Notes under the pieces: generated by a model
Databases searched by the model: none
Told to the model about the DNA's origin: nothing
What the model saw: the letters and a program-made list of their open reading frames with translations, nothing else
Source: Fischerella muscicola SAG 1427-1 = PCC 73103
GTDB lineage: Bacteria; Cyanobacteriota; Cyanobacteriia; Cyanobacteriales; Nostocaceae
NCBI RefSeq assembly: GCF_000317245.1
Contig: NZ_AJLJ01000170.1
Location: 5 to 55,144, forward strand
Direction: 5' to 3'
Length of the DNA: 55,140 bases
Part shown: positions 46,319-55,007 of the stretch, one piece after another
How positions within the stretch are numbered: position 1 is the stretch's first letter
Layout of the letters: each line of letters starts with the position of its first letter
Translations under genes and position numbers: made by a program

Positions 46319-46455
46319 CAATCTCTAAAAATAAACCTAGTCAAAATATAAACTCTTTTTTAAATATGATGTTTTTATTAGTCCATTTGATGCATTGATA
46401 CAACAATTGCTTAAATGTTATAGCAGTATGCCTTTTTAAGGAAGCTGCTTTTTTT
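46319..46455 (+). ncRNA. Candidate small RNA ending in an intrinsic terminator
   Basis: If the TATAAA at 46307-46312 (with TTGCAT about 15 bp before) is a promoter, a transcript of about 135 nt would start near 46319 and stop at the terminator 46422-46455. The span has no reading frame of note. Only the 3' terminator is well supported; the 5' end is a guess. Confidence 0.25.
46422..46455 (+). terminator. Rho-independent terminator-like hairpin
   Basis: AGCAG (46422-46426) pairs with CTGCT (46445-46449), and CCTT (46431-46434) pairs with AAGG (46438-46441) inside, with a TTT loop. A run of seven T (46449-46455) follows on the plus strand. No protein gene ends nearby, so it would close a non-coding transcript or attenuate the leader of the Wzc gene. 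Confidence 0.45.
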
Positions 46456-47533
46456 ACTTAATCTTCACCTAAAAACCTCGGAGAAGACACAGGCTGCTGT
46501 AAATCTCACATAATTTTAAATCATTACTTTGGTGGTTTTTTGTCATAACATCGATCTGCATGAGTATATTAGCATGTTTCAAATTCATTCTTATATTGAG
46601 ACTCTGAAGACAATATGTTAGCCTTATATAAAAAAATATACAGGTAACAAAAATTACTTAGTTTATTTTGCTATCAAGTATCTTATTTAGATAATTGTCT
46701 CTAAATTGCTCTTCCAAAAGAACTTAAATTTAATACAAGAAAAGTAAATATAGCAATTTTGTATAAATAATGACTATAGTATATCAATTCATTAAACAAA
46801 TTGTGATTAAAATGACTTCTAAATGAGGTAAACAGTTAATATATCTTTAATATCAACAGCTTATTAAGTGCTTTCTTGCTTGACTTTGAATAACACATTA
46901 TTTAGTCCTCTTTTATCACTTTAGTTGTATAAAACATACCGTCATGATGGTTTATAGGCATGAAATATAATCTGTTGTTGATTTTTCTATTTATATTGCT
47001 TTGAAAATAAAGTGGGTGTTGCATAGTGACGGGATTGTTTTGGAATTTTTATCAAAAGTAATTACCTTGTCTCAGTGTCTGGGCGTCAGCCTCAATCATT
47101 CACATCCTTAAACAATGCCATACATTGCTACTCAAAATCACAGCAATTTCAAATGCAGATTAAATATTTACCAAACTCATAAAACAGAATTTTATTGGTC
47201 ACAACGACAGTAAAAAATTTGGTATTGAGACGGCATAGTATTAGTAAAATAAATATTTGTCTCTTCTTAGCCAAGCTGTACTATTAAGCTGCATATAGTA
47301 CATTATTAAGTACGGTATTAACCTTGAGTAAGGCAGCACATGAATATATAAACCGATGATATACTTTAGTCACAATTATGTAATGATCGCTATTTTATTA
47401 AAGGTAAGTATATATACTTTAATGCTTAAAGATTACACAAAAACATTACCATAAACAACTTTCTGTAGAATTGCACTTAATTCAAATTGCATGTAGTAAA
47501 TAGCACCACCCTATTACCAAATTTTTATAAATT

Positions 47534-49699
47534 ATGGATAATCGGTCATATCAATCAGCAAGTTCTGACAGAAATCAGAACCTTTTAGCGCAACAACTGA
47601 GTAATCAATTTCCACCTTTTCCTTTATCCGACACCCAAGGAGATGATTGGAATTTACGAGATTTTTTAAGTGTTGTAAGGCGGCGAGTACTAGTCATAGC
47701 TGGAGTAGTAGCTGTTGTGATGACAGCTACAGTATACTCATCCCTAAAGCAAAAGCCTGTGTATGAAAGCAGTTTTAGGCTATTAGTTGAACCTCTTAAT
47801 AATGAGAATAAGTTACCAGAACTAGATTCTAAGCAAAACTCTAGTTCATCAAACCCTAGTCTGGATTATGAAAGTCAAATACAGGTTCTCAAAAGTCCAG
47901 GACTAATGAAAAATATTGTTATGAGATTGCAAAGAGATTATCCAGACGTAAATTATGATTATTTAGTAAAATATCTGACTATTATTCGTCTCGGTGAAAC
48001 AAAGATTATAGAAGTTCGTTTTCAGAGTGATGATCCCGTTAAAGTCAAAGCTGTACTGGATCAAATGTCTAAAGCTTACTTAAAATATAGCTTGGAACAA
48101 CGCCAAACCAGTCTGCGACAAGGTCTCAAGTTTGTAAGAGACCAACTGGTAGTCATGCAGAAGCGAGTAGATCAGTTGCAAAAAGAACAGCAGGTATTCC
48201 GACAAAAGTACGATTTTGTTGATCCAGAAACACAGGCGCAACAAATAGCTGCTCAAGCTAACAATTTATCTCAACAAAGACAAACAATCAATCAGCAGTT
48301 AGCTGTAGCTCGTAACAATTTAGTCGGCTTACAGGGAGAAGAAGGAGAACTGGCTACACTAAACAATGCACAATTATATCAACAGTTACTTAGTCAGTTG
48401 CGTGAATTAGATATTCTAATAGCTGGCCAGACAACTCGTTTACAGGATGAAAACCCTACAATCCAAAACTTGAAAGAAAAACGGGAAAGTTTGTTACCGT
48501 TACTACGTCAAGAAGCACAACGCTTTATGAGTACAAAACTTGCGGAGGCGACAACACAACTTCAAGCTTTAGAGGTGCAGAGCCAAGAACTTGCAAGGGT
48601 AGAGCAGCAACTGGAAGAAAAGCGTAAGCAATTGCCTGTCTTAACCAGAGAATATACTGAATTACAACGGAAATTACAAGTTGCTACTGAGAGTTTGAAT
48701 CGTTTTCTCAATACCCGTGAAACCTTAGAAATTCAGGTAGCACAAACAGAATTGCCCTGGGAATTAATTCAAGCACCTACTCAGCCAGGAATTCCTGCGT
48801 CAGTGAATGTCATACGTAATTTACTATCAGGATTGTTGGGTGGTTTAGTTTTAGGAATTGGTCTAGCTCTGCTACTGGAGAAACTGGATAGTACTTACCA
48901 TAGTGCTTATGCCCTCAAGCAAAAGATTAAAGAGCCTTTATTAGGATCAATACCTTTTGAGAGGCATCTACAAGGTAGCCAACAGCATACTTCTCTACCA
49001 AAAATTTTGGCAAGAGCAACACCAGATTCCTTACCAAAGGACATTTCTGAATCTAGTGCGATCGCTCTGCGAGATACTACTAGCTACAGCACAGGTTTTT
49101 TAGAAGCTTTGCGTGTACTGAATACAAATATTCAACTACTCAGTAGCGATCGCCCAATCAGATCTATAGTAATTAGTTCAGCTATGCCAGGAGATGGCAA
49201 ATCTACAGTTGCATTCCACTTGGCCGAGATCGCCTGTGCAATGGAACAACGAGTTTTACTTGTAGATGCTAACTTACGCCAACCTGTGATTCATGAGCTA
49301 GCAAATCTAAGTAACTTCTGGGGTTTAAGTAATTTAATTACTACGAACTTGCCAATCACAGAAGCAATCCGCCCAGCACCATTTATGAAGCAACTCTCTG
49401 TACTGACTTCTGGACCAATACCACCTGATCCAACAAAGTTGCTCTCATCAGAAAAAATGAAGCGATTGATGGAAGACTTCCAAAATACTTACGATTTAGT
49501 GATTTATGATGCTCCTCCCTTACTTGGGCTAGCTGATGCCAGTTTAATAGCACCCCATACAGATGGCATTTTACTAATAGTCAGGATGGAAAAAACAGAC
49601 TCTTCCGTATTGAAGCGGGCTTTAGAGAGTTTGAAAACATCTCGAATGAACATTTTAGGCATCGTTAGCAACGATCATAAGCAAAACTCAGCCTATTAG
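47534..49699 (+). CDS. Wzc/GumC-like chain-length regulator with cytoplasmic tyrosine-kinase domain
   Basis: A 721-residue inner-membrane protein of the PCP-2a type. A Wzz domain is bounded by two membrane helices (VLVIAGVVAVVMTATVYS near 50-70 and IRNLLSGLLGGLVLGIGLAL near 425-445). A long coiled-coil periplasmic arm lies between them (about 200-400). The C-terminal BY-kinase has Walker A GDGKST (about 554-559), Walker A' VLLVDANLRQP (about 573) and Walker B DLVIYDAPPL (about 653-662). It controls polymer length and export with an outer-membrane channel; no Wza gene is in the window. Only one tyrosine (the last residue) ends the protein instead of the usual cluster. Confidence 0.92.
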   Translation: MDNRSYQSASSDRNQNLLAQQLSNQFPPFPLSDTQGDDWNLRDFLSVVRRRVLVIAGVVAVVMTATVYSSLKQKPVYESSFRLLVEPLNNENKLPELDSKQNSSSSNPSLDYESQIQVLKSPGLMKNIVMRLQRDYPDVNYDYLVKYLTIIRLGETKIIEVRFQSDDPVKVKAVLDQMSKAYLKYSLEQRQTSLRQGLKFVRDQLVVMQKRVDQLQKEQQVFRQKYDFVDPETQAQQIAAQANNLSQQRQTINQQLAVARNNLVGLQGEEGELATLNNAQLYQQLLSQLRELDILIAGQTTRLQDENPTIQNLKEKRESLLPLLRQEAQRFMSTKLAEATTQLQALEVQSQELARVEQQLEEKRKQLPVLTREYTELQRKLQVATESLNRFLNTRETLEIQVAQTELPWELIQAPTQPGIPASVNVIRNLLSGLLGGLVLGIGLALLLEKLDSTYHSAYALKQKIKEPLLGSIPFERHLQGSQQHTSLPKILARATPDSLPKDISESSAIALRDTTSYSTGFLEALRVLNTNIQLLSSDRPIRSIVISSAMPGDGKSTVAFHLAEIACAMEQRVLLVDANLRQPVIHELANLSNFWGLSNLITTNLPITEAIRPAPFMKQLSVLTSGPIPPDPTKLLSSEKMKRLMEDFQNTYDLVIYDAPPLLGLADASLIAPHTDGILLIVRMEKTDSSVLKRALESLKTSRMNILGIVSNDHKQNSAY

Positions 49700-49703
49700 G
49701 GCA

Positions 49704-50726
49704 TCAGCTCCTGCGGTATTCATCACCGCAGTCTCCGATGAGTTGATACAAATCTCGTGACTTGCTAGATATGACATCTATATTATGTATGTCTTCAGCG
49801 TCAAGGAAAAACGTAAATACCTTGGCGTTATCTTCAATATGTTCTGATACCCCAAGTTTGGCACCAACAATTACACCGCCCACAGTCGGCTGATCTAATA
49901 TATAGCGTACTGCGACATTGGAAATACTCACTTGATGCTTATCAGCAATTTGCTTTAGCGTTAAAAGTAATTCTTGAAATAACTTCCAACCACCCCAAGT
50001 ATCTATGATGTTTTTGTATTTTCTTAGGCTGGCAGTGGAAAGCTGAAAAAGTCCTGGCTCTGCTTGTCCCAAATATTTTTCTGAGAGCAAGCCGCCACAC
50101 ATAGTACCGTAGGTAAAAAGTTTTATGTCATGATCTTGACAAAAGCGCATCATGTGAATTTCGGGTCGGCGGTCAACTAAAGAAAACTGCACTTGATTAG
50201 AAACAATTTTGATCCCTGCATTGATAATAATTTGTAAGTGTTCTGTATCAAAATTAGTTAAAGCCAAATGTTTGATTTTGCCCTCAGCTTGTAATTCAGC
50301 CATATACTTAAGGGCATCCAGGTAATTGGAATCTCGATATTCCCACCAATGAAATTGCATCAAATCTAAGGAACTAACATCCATTCTTTTGAGGGAGATA
50401 TTAATGTTTTCCTCGACAATGTTTCTGGTCATTTTTCCAGGACGAGGAACCCATTTGGTAAAAGCTTGGATATTAGACAAAGCCTCTTTATTACGAGTCG
50501 CAATTAGCTGACGTCGAAACTCGCCAATAAAATCTTCTGCTGGCCCATAGTGATCAGCAAGATCCCAACTAGTAAAACCTGCATCCATATACTTAAACAT
50601 ACTTTGGATTGCAGCAGTCGGGTTAATACGTCCATGCGCGCCAGATACCTGCCACATTCCGTTTAAGATCCGACAGATATTTAAGTCAGGAGTAAGTTGC
50701 AGACGACTTGATGCGGGTAGAGTCAT
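49704..50726 (-). CDS. Aldo/keto reductase
   Basis: A 340-residue NADPH-dependent oxidoreductase of the AKR barrel fold. The catalytic tetrad is visible: Asp and Tyr in WDLADHYGPAED, Lys in FTKWVPRPG, His in LMQFHWWEYRD. VGGVIVGAKLGVSEHIEDN near the C-terminus binds the cofactor. It reduces an aldehyde or ketone of unknown nature. I place the start at the ATG at 50726 because the open frame upstream to a TTG at 50807 runs through a dispersed intergenic repeat (50730-50755), which would give the low-complexity NPKSKIQNRM. The stop lies 4 bp from the convergent Wzc stop. Confidence 0.9.
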   Translation of the reverse strand: MTLPASSRLQLTPDLNICRILNGMWQVSGAHGRINPTAAIQSMFKYMDAGFTSWDLADHYGPAEDFIGEFRRQLIATRNKEALSNIQAFTKWVPRPGKMTRNIVEENINISLKRMDVSSLDLMQFHWWEYRDSNYLDALKYMAELQAEGKIKHLALTNFDTEHLQIIINAGIKIVSNQVQFSLVDRRPEIHMMRFCQDHDIKLFTYGTMCGGLLSEKYLGQAEPGLFQLSTASLRKYKNIIDTWGGWKLFQELLLTLKQIADKHQVSISNVAVRYILDQPTVGGVIVGAKLGVSEHIEDNAKVFTFFLDAEDIHNIDVISSKSRDLYQLIGDCGDEYRRS

Positions 50727-50729
50727 GCG

Positions 50730-50755
50730 ATTTTGGATTTTAGATTTTGGATTGG
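50730..50755. repeat. Dispersed AT-rich repeat, copy 2
   Basis: ATTTTGGATTTTAGATTTTG and six further bases, matching the copy at 46057-46081. It lies just upstream of the ATG of the aldo/keto reductase and helps fix that start. Confidence 0.5.
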
Positions 50756-50803
50756 TTGGACTGACGGAATCTTGCGAGGAATTATTGCTATTCCTAACTC
50801 TTT

Positions 50804-51145
50804 TCAACGCCAGCCTTTTTCGGCTTGTTGTAAAACATAAGCGGCGACATCTTGTATTTCTTGATCACTGAGACGGTCTTTATAGGCTGACATATTATTT
50901 TTACCGTTGGCAACAATGGAAGAAATTGCTTCTATTGAATCCATCTCATATTTTTTTAATGCTTTAAGCTTTAAGTTTTTACCTCGCCTGACAATATTAC
51001 TACCGTTGATATGACAACCAGCACAATGAACATCAAAGACTTTTGCGCCATTGGTTGTATCTACGGCTAATGCTGGTTGGCTAAAGCTAATTATCAACAG
51101 TGTGAAGAGCAATAGTATAAATTGTAGAGTAGTTTTACCACACAT
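50804..51145 (-). CDS. petJ: Cytochrome c6 (soluble electron carrier)
   Basis: A 113-residue precursor. Residues ~1-27 (MCGKTTLQFILLLFTLLIIS...ALA) are a signal peptide for lumen or periplasm. The mature protein has the haem-binding CAGCH, followed by the axial Met in NNMSAYKDRLSDQEIQDVAAYV, the usual cyt c6 C-terminal part. The family carries electrons from cytochrome b6f to photosystem I or to the terminal oxidase. The stretch RRGKNLKLKALKKYEMDS is markedly basic. ATG at 51145 is chosen over a TTG at 51154. The aldo/keto reductase follows downstream, 77 bp after the stop. Confidence 0.9.
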   Translation of the reverse strand: MCGKTTLQFILLLFTLLIISFSQPALAVDTTNGAKVFDVHCAGCHINGSNIVRRGKNLKLKALKKYEMDSIEAISSIVANGKNNMSAYKDRLSDQEIQDVAAYVLQQAEKGWR

Positions 51146-51280
51146 ATAATACAACTTTAGTTAGTGATTTTCTATCTTAAGGAAGTACTACTTTAAAATA
51201 TCTTACGCCACAATCGTAGTGTGACATAGTGTTCCTATGAAAATCTATCCAAATTAGTTAAATCTTAAAGTATCTAAAAA

Positions 51281-52069
51281 ATGCCTAACAATATCAAAGA
51301 ACAAATTAGAACTGATCTTCAACAAGCAAAAGAAACCGGACAGTTGAGAGCAGAGCGAATTCGTGAAATTGTAAAAGCGGCTGTTTCGCAAGTAGTTTCT
51401 GAATTCCAAGAAGGTTCTACAGAACTTCGTTCTATTGTTAAAGATGCTGTTTCGACTGTTGTTGAAAACTTACAAGCTAAAAGTAGTGAGTACAAAGAAA
51501 ATGTGACAGCTTCGATTGAGGGAGCATTAGAGGCTGTAAATACGAAAAGACATGAGTCTATTGCTAGAACTCAAGCACAGGTTAAACAGCTAGAAGCTCA
51601 ATTAGATGAAGAAGAGAATAAAATCCAGCAAGAAGTTGATGGGATTCTAGCGGAGATCAAAGATACTAATAATGTCAATTCGCCGGAAAGCAAAACAGCT
51701 ATTGACTCTGCAATAGATGCTATTAAAAATAGTGATGAATTAGCTTTATTAAGAAGAAGATATGCTCAACTCCAAGCACAGTTAGCAATTGTCAAAGCTA
51801 ATTTAGCTGCACGCTATGGTGGACGTTCGGAAGAAGTAAAAAGTTATCTGGATGATGCAAAAAACTGGTTCCAGCAAGCTCGCCCACAAGCGGAAGAAGC
51901 AGTTGCTCAAGTGCAACAAAAACATGCTCAGTTAGAAGAAAAGATTGGCGAAGCAGGTAGTTCAATAGCAAAAAAAGAACGTCAAATCAGACAAGTACTA
52001 AGAGATTTATTACTCTCTGGCGCTGATTGGTTAAAAGAAAAAGAACCTGTTGATAAGGTCGGTAAATAA
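51281..52069 (+). CDS. Coiled-coil protein of unknown function (apolipoprotein-like helices)
   Basis: A 262-residue, highly charged and almost wholly helical protein with no signal peptide or membrane span. Heptad-like blocks such as QAQVKQLEAQLDEEENKIQQ and YAQLQAQLAIVKANLAARYG give long coiled coils, and repeats like IVKAAVSQVV and IVKDAVSTVV give amphipathic helices near the N-terminus. Similar proteins are common in Nostocales, with no known role; membrane-associated scaffolding is possible. It is divergent from petJ by 135 bp, and a strong palindrome (52105-52137) that can act as terminator follows. Confidence 0.75.
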   Translation: MPNNIKEQIRTDLQQAKETGQLRAERIREIVKAAVSQVVSEFQEGSTELRSIVKDAVSTVVENLQAKSSEYKENVTASIEGALEAVNTKRHESIARTQAQVKQLEAQLDEEENKIQQEVDGILAEIKDTNNVNSPESKTAIDSAIDAIKNSDELALLRRRYAQLQAQLAIVKANLAARYGGRSEEVKSYLDDAKNWFQQARPQAEEAVAQVQQKHAQLEEKIGEAGSSIAKKERQIRQVLRDLLLSGADWLKEKEPVDKVGK

Positions 52070-52104
52070 TAGATATAGCATTTCTCAATAATTCGTGAGC
52101 AACA

Positions 52105-52137
52105 AGAACCCCGACTTCTTAAAGAAGTCGGGGTTCT
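52105..52137. terminator. 33-nt perfect palindrome, terminator-like
   Basis: AGAACCCCGACTTCTT (52105-52120) and AAGAAGTCGGGGTTCT (52122-52137) are perfect complements around one base. It is 36 bp after the coiled-coil gene. No T-run follows, so it could also be a dispersed repeat of the kind common in cyanobacteria; the strong stem would stop or protect a transcript from either side. Confidence 0.6.
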
Positions 52138-52245
52138 GATATGTCAACTATTACAACTATTGATAATTGTCTACATATAAAGTTATAAATTGCTAATATT
52201 TTTTAGGGTGTGCAAGGCTTAACCTATTTTTGATTTGAAGAATTA

Positions 52246-52346
52246 ATACCAATTTGAAAAAAGAATGCGCCAGATGAATTCTGTAGAGACGCGATTTATC
52301 GCGTCTCATATTCTGAATGTGTCGCAAACATTTTTTGAATCGGTAT
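52246..52346. repeat. MITE-like palindromic element
   Basis: ATACCAATTTGAAAAAA at the left end pairs imperfectly with TTTTTTGAATCGGTAT at the right. In the middle lies a 22-nt palindrome (52286-52307; GAGACGCGAT, TT, ATCGCGTCTC), a repeat type widespread in cyanobacterial genomes. The ends resemble those of the element at 29715-29818. No gene lies inside, and the gap 52070-52438 around it holds only repeats. Confidence 0.6.
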
Positions 52347-52365
52347 AACTAATAGAATAAAGTTC

Positions 52366-52405
52366 AGAATCCCGATTTAGTAGAGAAATCGAGATTCTTG
52401 TTTTT
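52366..52405 (+). terminator. Terminator-like hairpin with T-run
   Basis: AGAATCCCGATTT (52366-52378) and AAATCGAGATTCT (52386-52398) pair with one mismatch around a short loop, followed by TGTTTTT. On the plus strand it could end a read-through transcript from the coiled-coil gene. Confidence 0.45.
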
Positions 52406-52438
52406 CCTATGGCTTAGAATTAAATATGTTCTCAAGAA

Positions 52439-52621
52439 TTAGGATACGGTGTTTAATCTTTCTTCGTACTTGGCAATTGCCCATACACCGTGAATAGCAC
52501 CAGGAAGCCAACCTAGAAGAGTGAGAAGAATGTTGATCACTAAAGTTGTACTCACTCCATATGTTAGGAAAATACCAAGAGGAGGTAGAAAAAATCCAAG
52601 GAGGTAACGAAGTAATTTCAT
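52439..52621 (-). CDS. YqaE/Pmp3 family small membrane protein
   Basis: A 60-residue peptide with two membrane helices. LLGFFLPPLGIFLTYG and LVINILLTLLGWLPGAIHGVWAI match the Pmp3/UPF0057 signature, including Pro-Pro-Leu-Gly and Gly-Trp-Leu-Pro-Gly-Ile/Ala-His-Gly. The family is linked to membrane potential and stress in plants, yeast and bacteria. The start ATG has no clear ribosome binding site. It stands alone; the gap of ~157 bp on either side of it in this strand holds nothing else I can see. Confidence 0.9.
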   Translation of the reverse strand: MKLLRYLLGFFLPPLGIFLTYGVSTTLVINILLTLLGWLPGAIHGVWAIAKYEERLNTVS

Positions 52622-52777
52622 GGTGTTTCTACTGCTGTTAGTTGTAAGTTTTTTGTTTGTGTTTATATCTTCCGAAATTGGCTGGATTTATAAAATCCTT
52701 CTCAGGGATTAATTCAATTCGGATTTGCTATCTTGACAAACGCGATCGCTCACGTCTGTTCTACTTAATGCTGATAG

Positions 52778-53179
52778 TTAGCTAGAAGGTAATTCAGCTT
52801 TGGATTTTGCTGCATCACTGCTAGATAAAGCCAAATTTTTCTCAGCAAAGTATCTATTAATTAAGGTGCTAGATAAAGATAGAACAACAGGACCAAGAAT
52901 AAAGGCTATCAGTCCATGTACAGAAAAACCAGGCACTAAAAATGCTGCGAGAGCAAAACAGATACCGTTAACAACGAGTGAAAATGCTCCCAATGATAAG
53001 AAATTAAGTGGTAAAGATAAGAAAGATAGAACTGGTTTAACAGAACCGTTGACTAAACCAATTGCTAGCGCAGCAATTAAAGCCGCTGGGAAGTTAGCAA
53101 TATTAACACCAGGAACAACTAAATCAACAATTAATAAGCTTAAAGCTGTAACTAGGGCAGCTAATAAGTTTCCGGTCAT
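52778..53179 (-). CDS. Phage holin-type four-helix membrane protein (PF04020-like)
   Basis: A 133-residue protein of four membrane helices: LLAALVTALSLLIVDLVVPG, AALIAALAIGLVNGSVKPVL (with the conserved Asn-Gly/Val-Lys-Pro), LGAFSLVVNGICFALAAFLV and LIAFILGPVVLSLSSTLINR. It belongs to the family called mycobacterial 4-TMS phage holin, which despite the name is found in many bacterial chromosomes away from phages. Function in cyanobacteria is unknown. I choose the ATG at 53179 because AGGTGA is suitably upstream; the frame also has a GTG at 53188. No phage genes are nearby. Confidence 0.88.
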   Translation of the reverse strand: MTGNLLAALVTALSLLIVDLVVPGVNIANFPAALIAALAIGLVNGSVKPVLSFLSLPLNFLSLGAFSLVVNGICFALAAFLVPGFSVHGLIAFILGPVVLSLSSTLINRYFAEKNLALSSSDAAKSKAELPSS

Positions 53180-53441
53180 CGTTTTCACCTAAAAAGCAGA
53201 AATAGAGGTTTTTATGTTCTGATACCATCTTCTGCGATGTATTATTATTTAACCTCTCTAACAAGGTAGATTCTGATTCTGCCATTAGGCTAGTTTTAGA
53301 TGACAGATTTGATAGATCGAAATGTTGAGATTGGGTAAATAAGGATTAACTCGATAAAATAAAATTATTAATTTGATTCTTAAGAATTATTTAATATTTT
53401 CCTGAGTTTAGTAGAGTAAATATTTTCGAGCTTCAAAGAAG

Positions 53442-53783
53442 CTACTCTGATTTGAGACTATCTGATTTGAGATATAAGGAGTTTTGATATAAGACTTGTT
53501 CTTGATGAGTCTCTAAAGTGCAATCAGACAAAGGATAAGCAACACAAGTAATAGTGTAACCAGCTGCTATTTCATGCGATCGCAAAAACTTTTGCTCGCT
53601 TTGATCTACTTCCCCAGCAATGATTTTAGCAACGCAGACTGAACATTCGCCCTGTTTGCATCCAGATGGTAGACGGATACCGGCTTCTTCCGCTATATCG
53701 AGGATATATTGATCATCTGGTACTGCGATCGCACGGTCTAAGCCAGTTGCAGAATTAATGAGTCGAACTTGGTAAACTGCCAT
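53442..53783 (-). CDS. Plant-type [2Fe-2S] ferredoxin-like protein
   Basis: A 113-residue ferredoxin. The cluster cysteines lie in LPSGCKQGECSVCVAKII (Cys-x4-Cys-x2-Cys, about residues 42, 47, 50) and in GYTITCVAYP (fourth Cys, about 84). This is the plant-type fold. It passes single electrons, perhaps to or from a partner specified elsewhere; unlike photosynthetic PetF it is less acidic and has an extended C-terminus (~20 residues). ATG start. Its gene is 97 bp downstream of the cyclophilin gene, with a palindrome between them. Confidence 0.9.
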   Translation of the reverse strand: MAVYQVRLINSATGLDRAIAVPDDQYILDIAEEAGIRLPSGCKQGECSVCVAKIIAGEVDQSEQKFLRSHEIAAGYTITCVAYPLSDCTLETHQEQVLYQNSLYLKSDSLKSE

Positions 53784-53816
53784 TTGCTTTACTAATTTTA
53801 AGAGTCACATATTTAA

Positions 53817-53837
53817 GGTGGGCATTCAATGCCCACC
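53817..53837. terminator. Palindrome between cyclophilin and ferredoxin genes
   Basis: GGTGGGCATT (53817-53826) and AATGCCCACC (53828-53837) are perfect complements with a one-base centre. It lies 43 bp after the stop of the minus-strand cyclophilin gene and could end or stabilise its mRNA; no good T-run follows, so it may be a dispersed repeat. Confidence 0.5.
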
Positions 53838-53879
53838 CTAGAGAAAATATAAACTCACATCCACGCAAAAGTGCTGTAA

Positions 53880-55007
53880 TTATGCTTCCTTTGGCTCTAC
53901 TAAATTTTCTGCACCCTTGACGACTTTTGCCGATTCAATTTTGTCACCTGCTTTGATTTCCCGTAAAACATCTTTACCTTCAACGACATAACCAAAAACA
54001 GTGTAACGACCATCTAAAAGATTACGTCCAGCCGGGGTAAGTTCTGGTTCATAGAGGAAAAAGAAAAATTGCGAAGAACCACCATTATTGTCACTTTCAG
54101 GACGAGCCATAGCTACTGCACCATAGGCAGAAAATGGCAACACAGGCAAATCAGTGTAACGTCCTGCTTGCTCTGATGTAACACCGTAGGTTGGTTCTTT
54201 GTCACCTTCAAACAGAATTTCTAAAGGAATGGCACGGTATTTGTTAGTTTTGGGGTCAATAAAGCCTACTTCTTTTCCTGGTGGATCACCAGTTTGGACA
54301 ACGTAAGATTCTTCTGCACGGGTAAATGGTAAACCATCATAGAAACCCCGTTGCACTAGATCAACCAAATTTCCAGCGGTTACAGGGGCATTGTAACCGT
54401 CTACTACAAAAGTAATATTACCCTTTGTAGTTTTCATTTCGATAGTGGCACGACCTTTGAGTTGTGGTAAATTACTATATTCCTTGGGAACTTCAAAGGG
54501 GAATCCCTGCACCATCAAATCTTCTAAGTCACCGATGAGATTTAACAGATCGGTTCGTTGTGCTAATACTTGTTCTTTATTTTTGGTTTTACTTACTTCT
54601 TCAAGATTGCTTACACCTGATTTTAATTCCGAAATCAAAGCTTCAGCTTGGGTTTTGTTTGCTTCCGGTACACTAGCCAAAATTTTGGCAGGATTATTAA
54701 GAACTCGTGATGCTTTGCTGAGGTCTTTGGAAACAGCACCCCAACGTCGATTGGCCCTTAGTTGGTTTGATATATCTTCCAAACTGCCTTGCAGTTCTCG
54801 CACAGGCTGATTATCTATTGGTAATGCATAACGTAAAAGTGCTTTACCGTCAGTGATTGCATTGCCTGCTGGTAGTCCAGCACTGCTGGAGGGAGTCCAC
54901 GCAGCTGTACTTACTCCTAAAAAGAGTATTACCACCAAAAGTGTAATGAGAGTATTCTTCAACTGAGATTTTAATAACTTGAACATGGGATGGTTCAAAC
55001 GCAGCAT
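53880..55007 (-). CDS. Cyclophilin-type peptidyl-prolyl isomerase, TLP40-like lumenal protein
   Basis: A 375-residue precursor. An N-terminal membrane signal (LKSQLKNTLITLLVVILFLG, about 12-31) is followed by a helical domain (DISNQLRANRRWGAVSKDLS through SNLEEVSKTKNKEQVLAQ, about 60-150). A cyclophilin domain at about 175-370 holds GNITFVVDGYNAPVTAGNLV, FYDGLPFTRAEESYVVQTGD, GAVAMARPESDNNGGSSQFF and LDGRYTVFGYVVEGKDVL. The layout is that of thylakoid-lumen TLP40/TLP38, which help photosystem II turnover. The last 133 bp of the window (55008-55140) hold only its presumed promoter region. Confidence 0.92.
   Translation of the reverse strand: MLRLNHPMFKLLKSQLKNTLITLLVVILFLGVSTAAWTPSSSAGLPAGNAITDGKALLRYALPIDNQPVRELQGSLEDISNQLRANRRWGAVSKDLSKASRVLNNPAKILASVPEANKTQAEALISELKSGVSNLEEVSKTKNKEQVLAQRTDLLNLIGDLEDLMVQGFPFEVPKEYSNLPQLKGRATIEMKTTKGNITFVVDGYNAPVTAGNLVDLVQRGFYDGLPFTRAEESYVVQTGDPPGKEVGFIDPKTNKYRAIPLEILFEGDKEPTYGVTSEQAGRYTDLPVLPFSAYGAVAMARPESDNNGGSSQFFFFLYEPELTPAGRNLLDGRYTVFGYVVEGKDVLREIKAGDKIESAKVVKGAENLVEPKEA

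Larger units (their letters stand above)
45424..47533. other. Long AT-rich gene-poor region between divergent glycan genes
   Basis: I find no convincing protein gene in this 2.1 kb. It has short scattered frames only. It does contain a terminator-like hairpin (46422-46455), a promoter-like TATAAA at 46307-46312, a dispersed repeat copy at 46057-46081, and a 13-bp sequence TTTATACTGTATC present twice (46001-46013 and 46243-46255). It must hold the start sites of both the WcaI-like gene and the Wzc-like gene, probably with long leaders, and one or more small RNAs are possible. Confidence 0.6.

Noticed and set aside
52778..53179. Prophage signal from a holin-type protein
   Set aside because: This family is a common chromosomal membrane protein, and there is no integrase, capsid, lysin or attachment site in the window.
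52800..53192. Plus-strand open frame of 130 codons opposite the holin-type gene
   Set aside because: The minus-strand product has four clear membrane helices and a ribosome binding site; the plus-strand product is low in complexity and lysine-rich.
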